Source: Collinsella sp. CAG:166
Lineage (GTDB): Bacteria; Actinomycetota; Coriobacteriia; Coriobacteriales; Coriobacteriaceae
Direction of reading: 5' to 3'
Length of the DNA: 35,153 nucleotides
NCBI GenBank assembly: GCA_000434535.1
Contig: FR878721.1
Coordinates: 1 to 35,153, forward strand
Shown one piece after another: positions 6,752 through 16,137 of this stretch. Both the position numbers and the translations under genes were made by a program. The stretch's first letter is position 1. Every line of letters begins with the position of its first letter. Below the pieces are notes generated by a model. It did not search any database and was not told where the DNA came from. It saw only the letters and a program-made list of their open reading frames with translations.

Positions 6752-8422
6752 CTAGTGGCGAAGTCCCAGCAGCCCGCGGCCGCGATGACGGGCGTCGGCG
6801 TGTACCTGAGCGTGCGGACCGGCGGCCTTGACGGACTCGGGCAGATGCGAGTACTTCTTCTCGAAGTTCTCCTCGAACATCACGGCCAGGTTGTGCGCGG
6901 CCTCGTCGTAACGAGCGGTGCTCTGCCAGTACTGGCGCGGCACCAGGATGCCGTCGGGCACACCGTGGCACGTGGTGGGAATGTCGACGTTAAAGATGTC
7001 GTCGTGCACGAACTCGCTGTCCTCGATGGTACCGTCGAGGGCGCGCGCGACCAGCGAGCGCGTGTAGGCCAGCTCGATGCGATGGCCTACGCCGTAGCCG
7101 CCGCCGATCCAGCCGGTGTTGACCAGGTACACGCGCGTGCGGCCGTCGGCAATGCGCTCGCCAAGCATCTTGGCGTAAACCATGGGGTCGAGCGGCATAA
7201 ACGGCTCGCCGAACAGCGAAGAGAACGTGGGCGTGGGCTCGGTGACGCCGACCTCGGTGCCGGGAATCTTAGCCGTAAAGCCCGTCACAAAGTGGTACAT
7301 GGCGGCGTCGGCCGTCAGGCGCGAGATGGGCGGCAGCACGCCAAAAGCGTCGCAAGTCAGGAACAGCACGACACTCGGAGTGGTGCCCATGCCCTTAGTC
7401 CACGCGTTAGGAATGTGCTCCACGGGATAGGCCACGCGCGTGTTGTGCGTGATCGAGATGTCATCGTAGTTGGGCTTGCGGTTCTCGTCGAGCACCACGT
7501 TTTCGCAGATCGCGCCAAAGCGGACAGCGTTGAAGATCTCGGGCTCGTGGAAGGCGTCCAGCCCCTCGCATTTGGCGTAGCAGCCACCCTCGATGTTGAA
7601 GATGCCCATGTCAGACCAGCCGTGCTCGTCGTCGCCGATTAGCAGGCGCGTGGGGTTGGCAGAAAGCGTGGTCTTGCCCGTGCCGGACAGGCCAAAGAAC
7701 ACGGCAGTCTCGTGCGTGACGGGATCCATGCTGGCCGAGCAGTGCATGGGCAGCACGTCGTCCTCGACGGGCAGTAGGTAATTCATGACGCTGAAGATGG
7801 ACTTTTTGATCTCGCCGGAGTAGCCGGTGCCAGCGACCAGAATCACGCGTTCCTGGAAGTTGATGACCACGGCGGCGCTGGAGTTGAGGCCCTTGATGGT
7901 AGGGTCGCACTGGTAACCGGGCGCTGCGAGCACGCAGAAGTCGGGCTCGCCGGTGCGCGCGATTTCGCGGGCGAGCGGACGGGCGAGCATCTGCTTAATA
8001 AAGAGTGCCTGGCTGGCACGCTCGCAGGCAACGAGCAGTCGACGCGTGTGGTTGCGGTCAGCACCTGCCATGCCACGGGTGACGAACACGTCGCGCTCGT
8101 TGAGATAGTCGACGATGCCGGCCTTGATGGCCTCATAGCTCTCGACGGACAGCGGGCGGTTGACCGCGCCCCAGGCAATCTTGTCGTGAACATCGGGGGT
8201 GTCAACGATAAAGCGATCGTTGGGTGAACGGCCGGTGCGCTCCCCCGTCTCAATCACCAGCGCGCCGTTGGATGCCATGCGGCCTTCTTCGCGGCGGATG
8301 GCGTGCTCGACGAGCTCCGCGGCGGGTAGATCGACCAGCAGGCCGGGCTGATTCTCGGCGGGATCTTCAACGAGCGTAATACCAAAGTTGGACAAAACTT
8401 CTGCAGGGGTAACACCAGGCAT
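6752..8422 (-). CDS. pckA: Phosphoenolpyruvate carboxykinase (ATP)
   Basis: 556 residues; converts oxaloacetate and ATP to PEP, CO2 and ADP (or the reverse, in fermenting bacteria). Diagnostic segments are NDRFIVDTP, FCVLAAPGYQCDPTIKGL, the P-loop FFGLSGTGKTTLSANP, the metal loop LIGDDEHGWSDMGIFN with following GGCYAKCEGL, SRLTADAAMYHF and NTGWIGGGYGVGHRI. Start ATG 8422 lies five bases after AAAGGAGG; the frame extends further but without a site. The body matches the ~540-residue ATP-dependent family; the last ~18 residues (QVHADARHRGRG...) are extra and sit next to a palindromic repeat, so the tail may have been altered by rearrangement. It is divergent from the flippase gene and convergent with the kinase. 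Confidence 0.95.
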   Translation of the reverse strand: MPGVTPAEVLSNFGITLVEDPAENQPGLLVDLPAAELVEHAIRREEGRMASNGALVIETGERTGRSPNDRFIVDTPDVHDKIAWGAVNRPLSVESYEAIKAGIVDYLNERDVFVTRGMAGADRNHTRRLLVACERASQALFIKQMLARPLAREIARTGEPDFCVLAAPGYQCDPTIKGLNSSAAVVINFQERVILVAGTGYSGEIKKSIFSVMNYLLPVEDDVLPMHCSASMDPVTHETAVFFGLSGTGKTTLSANPTRLLIGDDEHGWSDMGIFNIEGGCYAKCEGLDAFHEPEIFNAVRFGAICENVVLDENRKPNYDDISITHNTRVAYPVEHIPNAWTKGMGTTPSVVLFLTCDAFGVLPPISRLTADAAMYHFVTGFTAKIPGTEVGVTEPTPTFSSLFGEPFMPLDPMVYAKMLGERIADGRTRVYLVNTGWIGGGYGVGHRIELAYTRSLVARALDGTIEDSEFVHDDIFNVDIPTTCHGVPDGILVPRQYWQSTARYDEAAHNLAVMFEENFEKKYSHLPESVKAAGPHAQVHADARHRGRGLLGLRH

Positions 8423-8773
8423 GGGGCCTCCTTTAAAAACGCGACACGTGGACGCGACGCGCACTTTACTCACGTAAAGCCCGTTGTACCCGATATGCAA
8501 AAACGTTTTTGCGGCAAGGGCGGCAAGCCCGCCCAACGGTCAAAAATCGCAGGCAAGCGGCCTAGTCATTGGGGACGTTCTTAAACGACTAGTCGTTGGG
8601 GACACTCTTGAACAGGCAACAACCAAGGAGTGTCCCCGGATGCCGGCACTTAGGGACGTTCCCAAAGTGCCGACTACCGAATGGCGCCGCCGAAATTATT
8701 GAACAACCTGTTCAAAAACACGTGCGGACACCGCGGTGTCTATACTAGAGCGCAGCAATAGAAAGGAACCGCC
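8423..8773. other. Divergent intergenic region between pckA and flippase with stacked GGGGAC palindromes
   Basis: No gene is seen. At 8564-8685 three stem-forming units follow each other: CTAGTC/GACTAG around GGGGACGTTC; GGGGACACTC paired with GAGTGTCCCC; and CGGCACTT/AAGTGCCG around GGGACGTTCCC. The remaining ~140 bases next to pckA presumably hold its promoter, and those after 8690 that of the flippase; I could not fix either. Confidence 0.6.
8564..8685. repeat. Cluster of three GGGGAC-type palindromic repeats
   Basis: The units share the core TTGGGGAC(G/A)(T/C)TC with 4983-4997 and 15932-15985. Each is nested in its own short inverted repeat (CTAGTC, GGGGACACTC, CGGCACTT), so they look like separate insertions or slipped copies of one REP-like family. 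Confidence 0.65.
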
Positions 8774-10357
8774 TTGAGCATCACGCCCCTCGATAGCATT
8801 CGCCGCGCCATCGCCCGCCGCAACGGCACCTCCAACCCCGCTGCATCGAGAGACGGCGCCGCGAAGGCCCAGGGCGGCCGCATCGAGAACGGCCTCTTCC
8901 CCGCCTCGCACACTGCCGAGGAACTCGCACGCATCCAAGAGCTGAGTCAGCGCAACGCCGGCGGGCCCGATAGCAGCCAAGCCACACGTCGCCGGCGCGA
9001 ACGCGATCGGGAGCCCGGCCCCGTCCGCCGCATGGTCAACGCTTGGTGGAACCGTCTGCTCGGCGCCGTCTACGGCGGCGGGTTCTCCACGCAAGAGGCT
9101 GAATACGAAGAGCACGCCACCAGCCGCGACTATCTTTGGAACACCCTCGGCACCGCCGTGTGGGGTCTGGCGTTTCCGTTGCTCACCATCGTTTCTACGC
9201 AGCTCGTGGGCGCCGAAGAAGCCGGCAAGTTCTCCATCGCCTTTGTCACCGGCACGCTCATCATGATCGCGTGCAACTACGGCGTGCGCAATTTCCAGGT
9301 CTCGGACATCGACGAAAAGACGTCCTTTGCCTCCTACCAGCTCAACCGCTGGCTTTGCGGAGCGCTCGCCCTAGGCTGCGGCCTCATGTACAGCAGCGCC
9401 CGCGGCCATGACACGCAGATGGCGACGATCGGCCTGGGCGCCTACCTGTATAAGGTCATCGACGGCGTCGCCGACGTGTACGAAGGCCGCCTGCAGCAGG
9501 CCGACAAGCTCTACCTGGCTGGCATGAGCCAAACGCTACGCTCCGTCGGCGTCATCGCGGTCTTCAGCGTGGCGCTGTTCCTCACGCGCAGCATGCCCAT
9601 CGCGGCCATGGCCATGGGCATCGCCGCAATCGCCTCGCTCGTGCTGGTCACCGCGCCGCTCGCCCTGCTCGAGACCGAAAAATCGCGCCGCGTAAACCTG
9701 CGCGAGGTCGGCCACCTGTTTGTCCAGTGCGCCCCACTCTTTGGCGCACTGTTCCTGTTTAACCTTATCGAGAGCATGCCCAAGTTCGTGATGGAAGGCG
9801 CGCTGGCCTACAAGTATCAGCTGTACTTTAATGCCCTGTTCTTTCCGGCGCAGGGAATTTTGTTGAGCATTGGATTTATCTATAAACCGCAGCTCCTGCG
9901 CTTGTCGAGCATTTGGGCTAATCCTCGTAAGCGTCGTCGCTTTGACCTGATTATTGTTGCCGTTATGGCGCTGATCGTGGTCATCACCGGCGTGTGCGCC
10001 GCATTTATGGCAGGTCCCGGTATTCCCCTCATGAGCTTTATGTACGGTCTCAGCTTTGAACGCTACCGTACGCTGGCGCTGCTGATGGTCGTCGCCGGCG
10101 GCGTCACCGCGGCCATCGACTTTATCTACGCCATCATCACGGTGCTGCGCCACGCTGGAGACGTCACCAAGATCTACCTGATCTGCTTCGCCGTAAGCGT
10201 GGTGCTGCCGGTGATCCTGATTAAGCTGCTAGGTCTGATGGGCGCTGTGGTGAGCTACCTAGCCATCATTCCAGGGCAAGCTCGTCGAGGAGCAGGGCTT
10301 TATCCCCGTCTCTGCCATGAAGGTCGTCAAGGACGCCAGCGGCAAGGTTTCTGCTAA
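8774..10357 (+). CDS. Polysaccharide/lipid flippase (MATE/MVF-like), 3' end broken and fused out of frame to pstS
   Basis: 527 codons, of which ~498 appear native. A basic cytosolic N-terminus (about 90 residues, including RRRRERDREPGPVRR) precedes roughly twelve hydrophobic segments starting near residue 125 (YLWNTLGTAVWGLAFPLLTIVS). The layout and segments such as EEAGKFSIAFV and YGVRNFQVSDI fit the O-antigen/teichoic-acid transporter (RfbX/MVF) group that flips undecaprenyl-linked sugars; the exact lipid is unknown. TTG 8774 with AGAAAGGA upstream is the only supported start. After GAVVSYLAI the frame runs into pstS DNA read out of frame, giving a charged tail (QARRGAGLYPRLCHEG) unsuited to a membrane protein. 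The likely true end, IAYFSFVRKESR, is at 6031-6069. Transcription from here may now drive pstCAB. Confidence 0.75.
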   Translation: MSITPLDSIRRAIARRNGTSNPAASRDGAAKAQGGRIENGLFPASHTAEELARIQELSQRNAGGPDSSQATRRRRERDREPGPVRRMVNAWWNRLLGAVYGGGFSTQEAEYEEHATSRDYLWNTLGTAVWGLAFPLLTIVSTQLVGAEEAGKFSIAFVTGTLIMIACNYGVRNFQVSDIDEKTSFASYQLNRWLCGALALGCGLMYSSARGHDTQMATIGLGAYLYKVIDGVADVYEGRLQQADKLYLAGMSQTLRSVGVIAVFSVALFLTRSMPIAAMAMGIAAIASLVLVTAPLALLETEKSRRVNLREVGHLFVQCAPLFGALFLFNLIESMPKFVMEGALAYKYQLYFNALFFPAQGILLSIGFIYKPQLLRLSSIWANPRKRRRFDLIIVAVMALIVVITGVCAAFMAGPGIPLMSFMYGLSFERYRTLALLMVVAGGVTAAIDFIYAIITVLRHAGDVTKIYLICFAVSVVLPVILIKLLGLMGAVVSYLAIIPGQARRGAGLYPRLCHEGRQGRQRQGFC

Positions 10358-10361
10358 ATAA
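10272..10361 (+). pseudogene. pstS: pstS 3' fragment (last 29 codons)
   Basis: The frame ending at TAA 10359-10361 reads QGKLVEEQGFIPVSAM then KVVKDASGKVSAK, the typical C-terminus of a PstS protein, and lies 24 bases before pstC, where a pstS end belongs. It has no start of its own and is overlapped by the out-of-frame tail of the flippase frame. With 5194-6030 it would restore a normal-length PstS apart from a few codons at the break. Confidence 0.85.
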
Positions 10362-10385
10362 GTAATCGCCCCGGAAAGGTTTGCA

Positions 10386-11294
10386 ATGGCAAAGCAACTG
10401 CCAAAGCGCGACCTTGAGAACGTGGGCCTGGGCGTCACGGGTGCGTGCGTAGCGCTCGTGACGCTTGTCGTTGCCGCGCTCATCTTTATGGTCGCCCAAA
10501 AGGGCCTCTCGGCTTTTCTCAAGGACGGCGTTTCGGTCGTCGAGTTCTTTACCGGCACCAAGTGGGACCTGGCCAACACGGCTAAAAACGGCCTGCCCTA
10601 TACCGGCGCCCTGCCCCTGATCGTCACCTCGTTTGCGGTCATGGTGCTCTCCACGCTCATCGCGCTGCCCATCGCCATCGGCTCTGCCATCTTTGCGGTC
10701 GAGATTCGACCTAAGTTTGGTTCCAAGATCTTTCAGCCGCTTATTGAGCTTTTGACCGGCATTCCCTCGGTCGTCTTTGGCCTCATCGGCTTTCACGTGG
10801 TCGTCGGCCTTATGAAGAGCGTTTTCCACGTGAGCACGGGTCTGGGCATCTTGCCCGGCGCCATCGTGCTGGCCGTCATGATCCTGCCGACCATGACCAC
10901 CCTTTCGGTCGATGGTCTGCGCGCCGTGCCCGACAGCTACCGCCAGGGCTCGCTCGCTCTGGGCTACACCCGCTGGCAGACCATCTGGCACGTGGTGCTC
11001 AAGTCCGCCATGCCGTCGCTCATGACCGCGGTCATCCTTGGCATGACGCGTGCCTTTGGCGAGACGCTCGCCGTGCGTATGGTCATCGGCGGCATCGAGG
11101 CCATGCCGACGTCGCTGCTGTCGCCGGCGTCCACCATCACCACCACGCTCACCACGTCTATGGCGGTCTATGCCGAGGGCTCGGCCCAGGACGATGTTCT
11201 GTGGGCGCTCGGTCTGCTGCTGATGGGCATGAGCCTCATCTTCATCCTGATCATCCACCTTATCGGCCGCAAGGGGGCGAAGGCTCGTGGCTAG
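10386..11294 (+). CDS. pstC: Phosphate ABC transporter permease PstC
   Basis: 302 residues. Membrane subunit of the high-affinity phosphate importer. Six hydrophobic segments are visible; diagnostic stretches are GLPYTGALPLIVTSFAVMVL, LLTGIPSVVFGLIGF and the ATPase-coupling loop SYRQGSLALGYTRWQTIWHVVLKSAMPSLMTAVILG with AFGETLAVRMVIGG. ATG 10386 follows GGAAAGG. It overlaps pstA by 8 bases, so translation is coupled. The gene is intact although pstS upstream is broken. Confidence 0.95.
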   Translation: MAKQLPKRDLENVGLGVTGACVALVTLVVAALIFMVAQKGLSAFLKDGVSVVEFFTGTKWDLANTAKNGLPYTGALPLIVTSFAVMVLSTLIALPIAIGSAIFAVEIRPKFGSKIFQPLIELLTGIPSVVFGLIGFHVVVGLMKSVFHVSTGLGILPGAIVLAVMILPTMTTLSVDGLRAVPDSYRQGSLALGYTRWQTIWHVVLKSAMPSLMTAVILGMTRAFGETLAVRMVIGGIEAMPTSLLSPASTITTTLTTSMAVYAEGSAQDDVLWALGLLLMGMSLIFILIIHLIGRKGAKARG

Positions 11295-12209
11295 CACGCG
11301 CATCCATATCGACGAGGCGAGACTCGGGCGCGTCCAAAAGCAGGACCGCATCGCCACGGGCGTGCTGACGGCAATCGCCGCCATCGTCATGCTCATCGTC
11401 ATCGCTATGGTGGCCTATATCCTGTTCGAGGGGGTCTCGACGCTGTTCCAGCCGGGCTTTCTCACGCAGCCGTCGCGCGCCAACGGAACCCAGGGCGGCG
11501 TGCTCTATCAGCTGTTCGACTCGTTCTATCTGCTGCTGATCACCCTAGCCATCTCGGTGCCCATTAGTCTGGGCGGCGCGGTCTTTCTGGTTGAGTACGC
11601 GCCGAATGGGCCCATCCGCGACATCGCCTCCACCGCCATCGAGACGCTGTCCTCGCTGCCCTCCATCGTTGTCGGCATGTTCGGTTTCCTGGTGTTCTCG
11701 GTGCAGCTGGGCTGGAAGTACTCCATCATCTCCGGCGCCGTCGCGCTCACCATGTTCAACATTCCCATCCTGGTGCGCGTGATCCAACAGGCGCTCGAGG
11801 ACGTGCCGCAGGCCCAGCGCGATGCGTGCCTGGCCATGGGCCTTACCCGCTGGGAGGCCACGCTGCACATCTTGATTCCCGAGGCCATGCCCGCCATCGT
11901 GACCGGCATCGTGCTTTCGGCCGGCCGTGTGTTTGGTGAGGCCGCGGCACTGCTCTTTACCTCGGGCATGAGCTCGCCGGTTCGCCTGAATTTCTTGAGC
12001 TTTAACCTGTCGAGCCCCACCTGCGCCTGGAACGTGTTCCGTCCCGGCGAGTCACTCGCCGTGCATATTTACAAGATCTATGGCGAGGGCAGCCCCGAGG
12101 CCCAGCAGATCGTCTGGGGCACCGCGGCGCTGCTGATGATTTGCGTGCTGCTGTTTAACGTAATCGCCCGCATCGTGGGCAAGCAACTGGCAAGGAAGAT
12201 GACGGCCGA

Positions 12210-12213
<4 letters not shown>
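11287..12213 (+). CDS. pstA: Phosphate ABC transporter permease PstA
   Basis: 308 residues, the second permease subunit. It has six hydrophobic segments, PISLGGAVFLVEYAP, LSSLPSIVVGMFGFLVF, and the coupling loop DVPQAQRDACLAMGLTRWEA with AGRVFGEAAALLFTSG. GTG 11287 lies inside the end of pstC; the stop overlaps pstB as ATGA. The arrangement pstC-pstA-pstB with overlaps is the standard operon. Confidence 0.95.
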
Positions 12214-13082
<869 letters not shown>

Positions 13083-13100
13083 TCCGGGACATGCTTGAGG

Positions 13101-13126
13101 CCCGCGGCGGCCACGGTTGCCGCGGG
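13101..13126 (+). terminator. Hairpin after pstB
   Basis: CCCGCGGC at 13101-13108 pairs perfectly with GCCGCGGG at 13119-13126 around a 10-nt loop. There is no T-run after it, so it may be a weak terminator or an RNA-stabilising 3' end. Confidence 0.5.
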
Positions 13127-13193
13127 ACTGATTGGAGAGGCGGGTCATCTCTTGCGGGGGATGGTCCGCCTTTTTGCTCTGCGACCGAAACGA

Positions 13194-13226
13194 CCACCAC
13201 AAAGGGGACAGGCACCTTCGTGGTGG
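13194..13226. repeat. CCACCAC-type palindromic repeat, copy 2 (inverted orientation)
   Basis: The reverse complement of this copy differs from copy 1 (6700-6732) at a single base. It is placed in the gap between pstB and the ABC-F gene. Confidence 0.8.
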
Positions 13227-13287
13227 TTTGGGGTGGGGCTCGCTGCTATCATGGACAACGTTGAATTTCTACGAAGGAGCAGGGCAT

Positions 13288-15147
13288 ATGGCGATTCTTT
13301 TGGGATGCGATTCCGTCAGCCTAGAGTTTCCCACCAAGCATATTTTCGATAGCGTGACGCTCGGCGTGGGCGAGGGCGACCGTATTGGTATCGTCGGCAA
13401 AAACGGCGACGGCAAGTCGACGCTGCTGAGCGTACTCGCCGGCACGTTGGGGCCCGACGACGGCCGCGTGACGCATCGCCGCGACACGACGATCGGATTG
13501 CTCGGCCAAAAGGACAACCTGGTCGATACCGACACCGTGCACCATGCCGTCGTCGGCGACACGCCCGAGTACGAGTGGGCGTCGAGTCCGCGTACACGTC
13601 AGATCCTGGCCGGCCTTATTAGCGATGTGCCCTGGGAGGGCACGGTGGGCGAGCTTTCGGGCGGCCAGCGCCGTCGCGTGGACCTCGCGCGCCTGCTAAT
13701 CGGCGATTACGACGTGCTTATGCTCGACGAGCCTACCAACCACCTTGACATGCGCACCATCAACTGGCTCGCGCGTCACCTAAAGGCCCGCTGGCAGCGC
13801 GGCCAGGGCGCCATGCTCGTGGTCACGCACGACCGCTGGTTCTTGGACGAGGTCTGCACCAGCATGTGGGAGGTCCACGACGGCCAGGTCGATCCCTTCG
13901 AGGGCGGTTACTCCGCATATATCCTTCAGCGCGTAGAGCGCGACCGCATGGCCGCGGTTACCGAGGAGCGCCGTCGCAACATGGCGCGCAAGGAGCTCGC
14001 GTGGCTGAGCCGTGGTGCCCAGGCGCGCTCCACCAAGCCCAAGTTTCGCGTGGATGCCGCTCGCGAGCTCATCGCCGACGTACCGCCCGTGCGCGACGAG
14101 CTGGAGCTCAAGCGCCTGGCGGTGAGCCGCCTGGGCAAGCAGGTTATCGACGTGGTCGACGTGGACGCCGGCTATGCGGATACCGATGGCGCGCCCAAGC
14201 AGGTGCTCTCCGACGTGACCTGGCTCATCGGCGCGGGCGACCGCTATGGCCTTTTGGGCGAAAATGGCGCTGGCAAGTCGACGCTGCTCGACGTGATCCA
14301 GGGCAAGATTGAACCCACGCGCGGCCGTGTGAAGATTGGCCAGACAGTACGCTTTGGCGTGCTGTCGCAGCAGCTCGAGGAGCTCGAACCCTACATGGGC
14401 GATACGATCCGCGAGGTGCTCGGCAACTATAAGAAGTACTACGTCATCGACGGCAAGGAGACCTCGCCCGAGAAGCTTTGCGAGCGACTGGGCTTTACGA
14501 CCCAGCAGCTCTGGAGCCGCATCGGCGATCTTTCGGGCGGCCAGCGCCGTCGCCTGTCGCTGTTGCTGACGATCCTGGACGAGCCCAACGTGCTTATCCT
14601 GGACGAGCCCGGTAACGACCTGGATACCGACATGCTGGCGATTGTCGAGGACCTGCTCGACGGTTGGCCCGGCACGCTGATCCTGGTGACGCACGACCGC
14701 TTCTTGATGGAGCGCGTGACCGACCAGCAGTGGGCGCTGCTCGACGGCCACCTGACGCATATGCCCGGCGGCGTCGACCAGTACCTGCGCCTGTGCAACG
14801 CCACCGCCGAGGGCGAGCCCGTGGGTGCGCCGAGTGCCAAGACCGGCACGTTTGACACCGGTGCCGCGGCGGCTGCGGCCGAAAAGCTCAAATCGAGCGG
14901 CCAGCCCAATGGCCTTTCCAACGCCGAGCGCCAGAAGCTCCGCCGCGAGGTGAGCTCGCTCGAGCGCAAGATGGAGACGCAGCGCGCTCGCGTGGAGGAG
15001 GCCGAGGCCGCGATGGCCCAGGTCGACCCCACCAACTACACGGCGCTGGGCGAGCAGCAGGCAAAGATTGACGAGGCTCACGCCGCCATGGACGAGCTGG
15101 AGATGGCATGGCTCGAGGCGAGCGAGAAGCTCGAGGGCGAGGAGTAG
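13288..15147 (+). CDS. ABC-F family ribosome-associated ATPase
   Basis: 619 residues, two ABC domains in one soluble chain with no membrane part, as in the translation factors EttA/Uup/Vga-type. Domain 1: Walker A GKNGDGKST (~37), signature ELSGGQRRRVDLA, Walker B VLMLDEPTNHLD. The linker ~230-290 is rich in Arg/Lys (ERRRNMARKELAWLSRGAQARSTK), typical of the P-site tRNA-interaction motif. Domain 2: GENGAGKST, DLSGGQRRRLSLL, VLILDEPGNDLD. The last ~80 residues form a charged coiled coil (SSLERKMETQRARVEEAEAAMAQ), as in Uup. ATG 13288 follows GAAGGAG. Probably acts on stalled or initiating ribosomes; a resistance role cannot be shown. Six bases separate it from the next gene. Confidence 0.92.
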   Translation: MAILLGCDSVSLEFPTKHIFDSVTLGVGEGDRIGIVGKNGDGKSTLLSVLAGTLGPDDGRVTHRRDTTIGLLGQKDNLVDTDTVHHAVVGDTPEYEWASSPRTRQILAGLISDVPWEGTVGELSGGQRRRVDLARLLIGDYDVLMLDEPTNHLDMRTINWLARHLKARWQRGQGAMLVVTHDRWFLDEVCTSMWEVHDGQVDPFEGGYSAYILQRVERDRMAAVTEERRRNMARKELAWLSRGAQARSTKPKFRVDAARELIADVPPVRDELELKRLAVSRLGKQVIDVVDVDAGYADTDGAPKQVLSDVTWLIGAGDRYGLLGENGAGKSTLLDVIQGKIEPTRGRVKIGQTVRFGVLSQQLEELEPYMGDTIREVLGNYKKYYVIDGKETSPEKLCERLGFTTQQLWSRIGDLSGGQRRRLSLLLTILDEPNVLILDEPGNDLDTDMLAIVEDLLDGWPGTLILVTHDRFLMERVTDQQWALLDGHLTHMPGGVDQYLRLCNATAEGEPVGAPSAKTGTFDTGAAAAAAEKLKSSGQPNGLSNAERQKLRREVSSLERKMETQRARVEEAEAAMAQVDPTNYTALGEQQAKIDEAHAAMDELEMAWLEASEKLEGEE

Positions 15148-15153
15148 GCGAGG

Positions 15154-15924
15154 ATGATCAAGGCCGCATTTTTCGATATCGACGGCACGTTGCTGAGCTT
15201 TAAGACCCACCGGATTCCGGCGTCGGCGCAGCAGGTGCTCGACAGCTTTCACGAGCAGGGGATTGCGCGCGTGATCGCCACGGGCCGTCCGACCTACCAG
15301 ATGCCGGACTGGCTGTTCGACCTGGGCTGGGATGCGTACATTACGCTTTCGGGCCAGCACTGCTTTGATGCCGAGGGGGTTTACCGCAGCTGCCCGATCG
15401 ATTCGGACGACGTCGCGGTGATTGTGGACCAGGTGGCGCAGGGGCGCTACGACTCGCTGTGCATGCAGGGCGAGAACTCGTTTGTGAACCGCCTGTCCGA
15501 GCGCGTGGTGACGGCTGGCAGCAACGCGGGAATCGTCTACCACGAGGAGCCGTTTGAGCACGCCTTCGATGCGCCGGTTTACCAGTTTTGCGCCTTTGTG
15601 GACCCGGCCGACGAGCATATCGTGACCGACGCCGTGTCGCATTCGCTCACCACGCGCTGGTGCGACCTGTTCTGCGACATTATTCCCGCTAACGGCGGCA
15701 AGGACCTGGGCGTGGCGGCGACGCTCGAGCGGCTTGGTATCGACGCGAGCGAGGCGATTGCCTTTGGCGACGGCGAGAACGACCTGTCGATGTTTGCCGC
15801 CGTGGGCACGAGCGTGGCCATGGGCAACGCGCAGGACACCGTGAAGGCCGCGGCGACCTATGTGACGACCGCCGTGGACGACGACGGGATCTATAACGCT
15901 GCGAAGCACTTTGGGCTGCTTTAG
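15154..15924 (+). CDS. Cof-type HAD-IIB phosphatase
   Basis: 256 residues. Motif I AAFFDIDGTLLSF (D8, D10), motif II VIATGRPTYQMP, motif III with the Lys in NGGKDLGVAATLERLGI, and motif IV AFGDGENDLSMFAAVGTSVAMGNA, the signature of Cof/YidA-like sugar-phosphate or cofactor phosphatases. The alpha/beta C2 cap sits between motifs II and III. Six bases after the ABC-F gene, so probably co-transcribed with it. The substrate is unknown. Confidence 0.9.
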   Translation: MIKAAFFDIDGTLLSFKTHRIPASAQQVLDSFHEQGIARVIATGRPTYQMPDWLFDLGWDAYITLSGQHCFDAEGVYRSCPIDSDDVAVIVDQVAQGRYDSLCMQGENSFVNRLSERVVTAGSNAGIVYHEEPFEHAFDAPVYQFCAFVDPADEHIVTDAVSHSLTTRWCDLFCDIIPANGGKDLGVAATLERLGIDASEAIAFGDGENDLSMFAAVGTSVAMGNAQDTVKAAATYVTTAVDDDGIYNAAKHFGLL

Positions 15925-15931
15925 CTGCGGC

Positions 15932-15985
15932 TCGGCACTTGGGGACGTTCCTTTTCTGCCGGTAGCTGGGGACACTCCTTGCGCG
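15932..15985. repeat. Two GGGGAC-type repeat units in the cof-dtxR gap
   Basis: CACTTGGGGACGTTCC and GCTGGGGACACTCC follow each other. They share the core with the units at 4983 and 8564-8685. The rest of the gap (15986-16137) is AT-richer and presumably holds the promoter of the next gene. Confidence 0.55.
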
Positions 15986-16137
15986 TTGCGTGTCGTGCCG
16001 CCCTGCTTGCTCCGCGTATTTTGTGAAACACGGTTAACTTTTTAAACAACACAGTAAGACATGGGCAACTTTTGCGGTAAAGTAAATCAGACAAAAGTAT
16101 CCAAAGGCTAACTAGAAGCCATCGCGAAAGGCGGCCC

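Larger units (their letters stand above)
6031..10271. other. ~4.2-kb segment inserted in pstS, apparently circularly permuted
   Basis: The segment carries a kinase (+), pckA (-) and a flippase (+) but no transposase or integrase. Left junction: pstS codon CTT (6028-6030) is followed by ATCGCCTATTTC. Right junction: flippase codons CTA GCC ATC (10259-10267) run into pstS at about 10266-10272. Joining flippase ATC (10265-10267) to ATC at 6031 gives an in-frame membrane-protein tail ending in RKESR whose TGA overlaps the kinase ATG. That implies an original order flippase-kinase, now split to opposite ends. A few pstS bases must have been lost or changed, because the two pstS pieces do not rejoin in frame at the exact breakpoints. 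A circular intermediate, a tandem copy, or an assembly error could each explain this. Confidence 0.65.

Noticed and set aside
6031..10271. pstS insertion as an ordinary insertion sequence or prophage
   Set aside because: No transposase, integrase, terminal inverted repeats or clear target duplication; all three genes are housekeeping types with native composition.
13095..13352. 85-codon frame between pstB and ABC-F
   Set aside because: It runs through a hairpin and a palindromic repeat into the ABC-F gene in another frame; no start signal.
13780..15975. 731-codon open frame on the minus strand across the ABC-F and cof genes
   Set aside because: It is a by-product of GC-rich third positions opposite two well-supported genes; its translation is low-complexity Arg/Leu/Ala/His without family marks.
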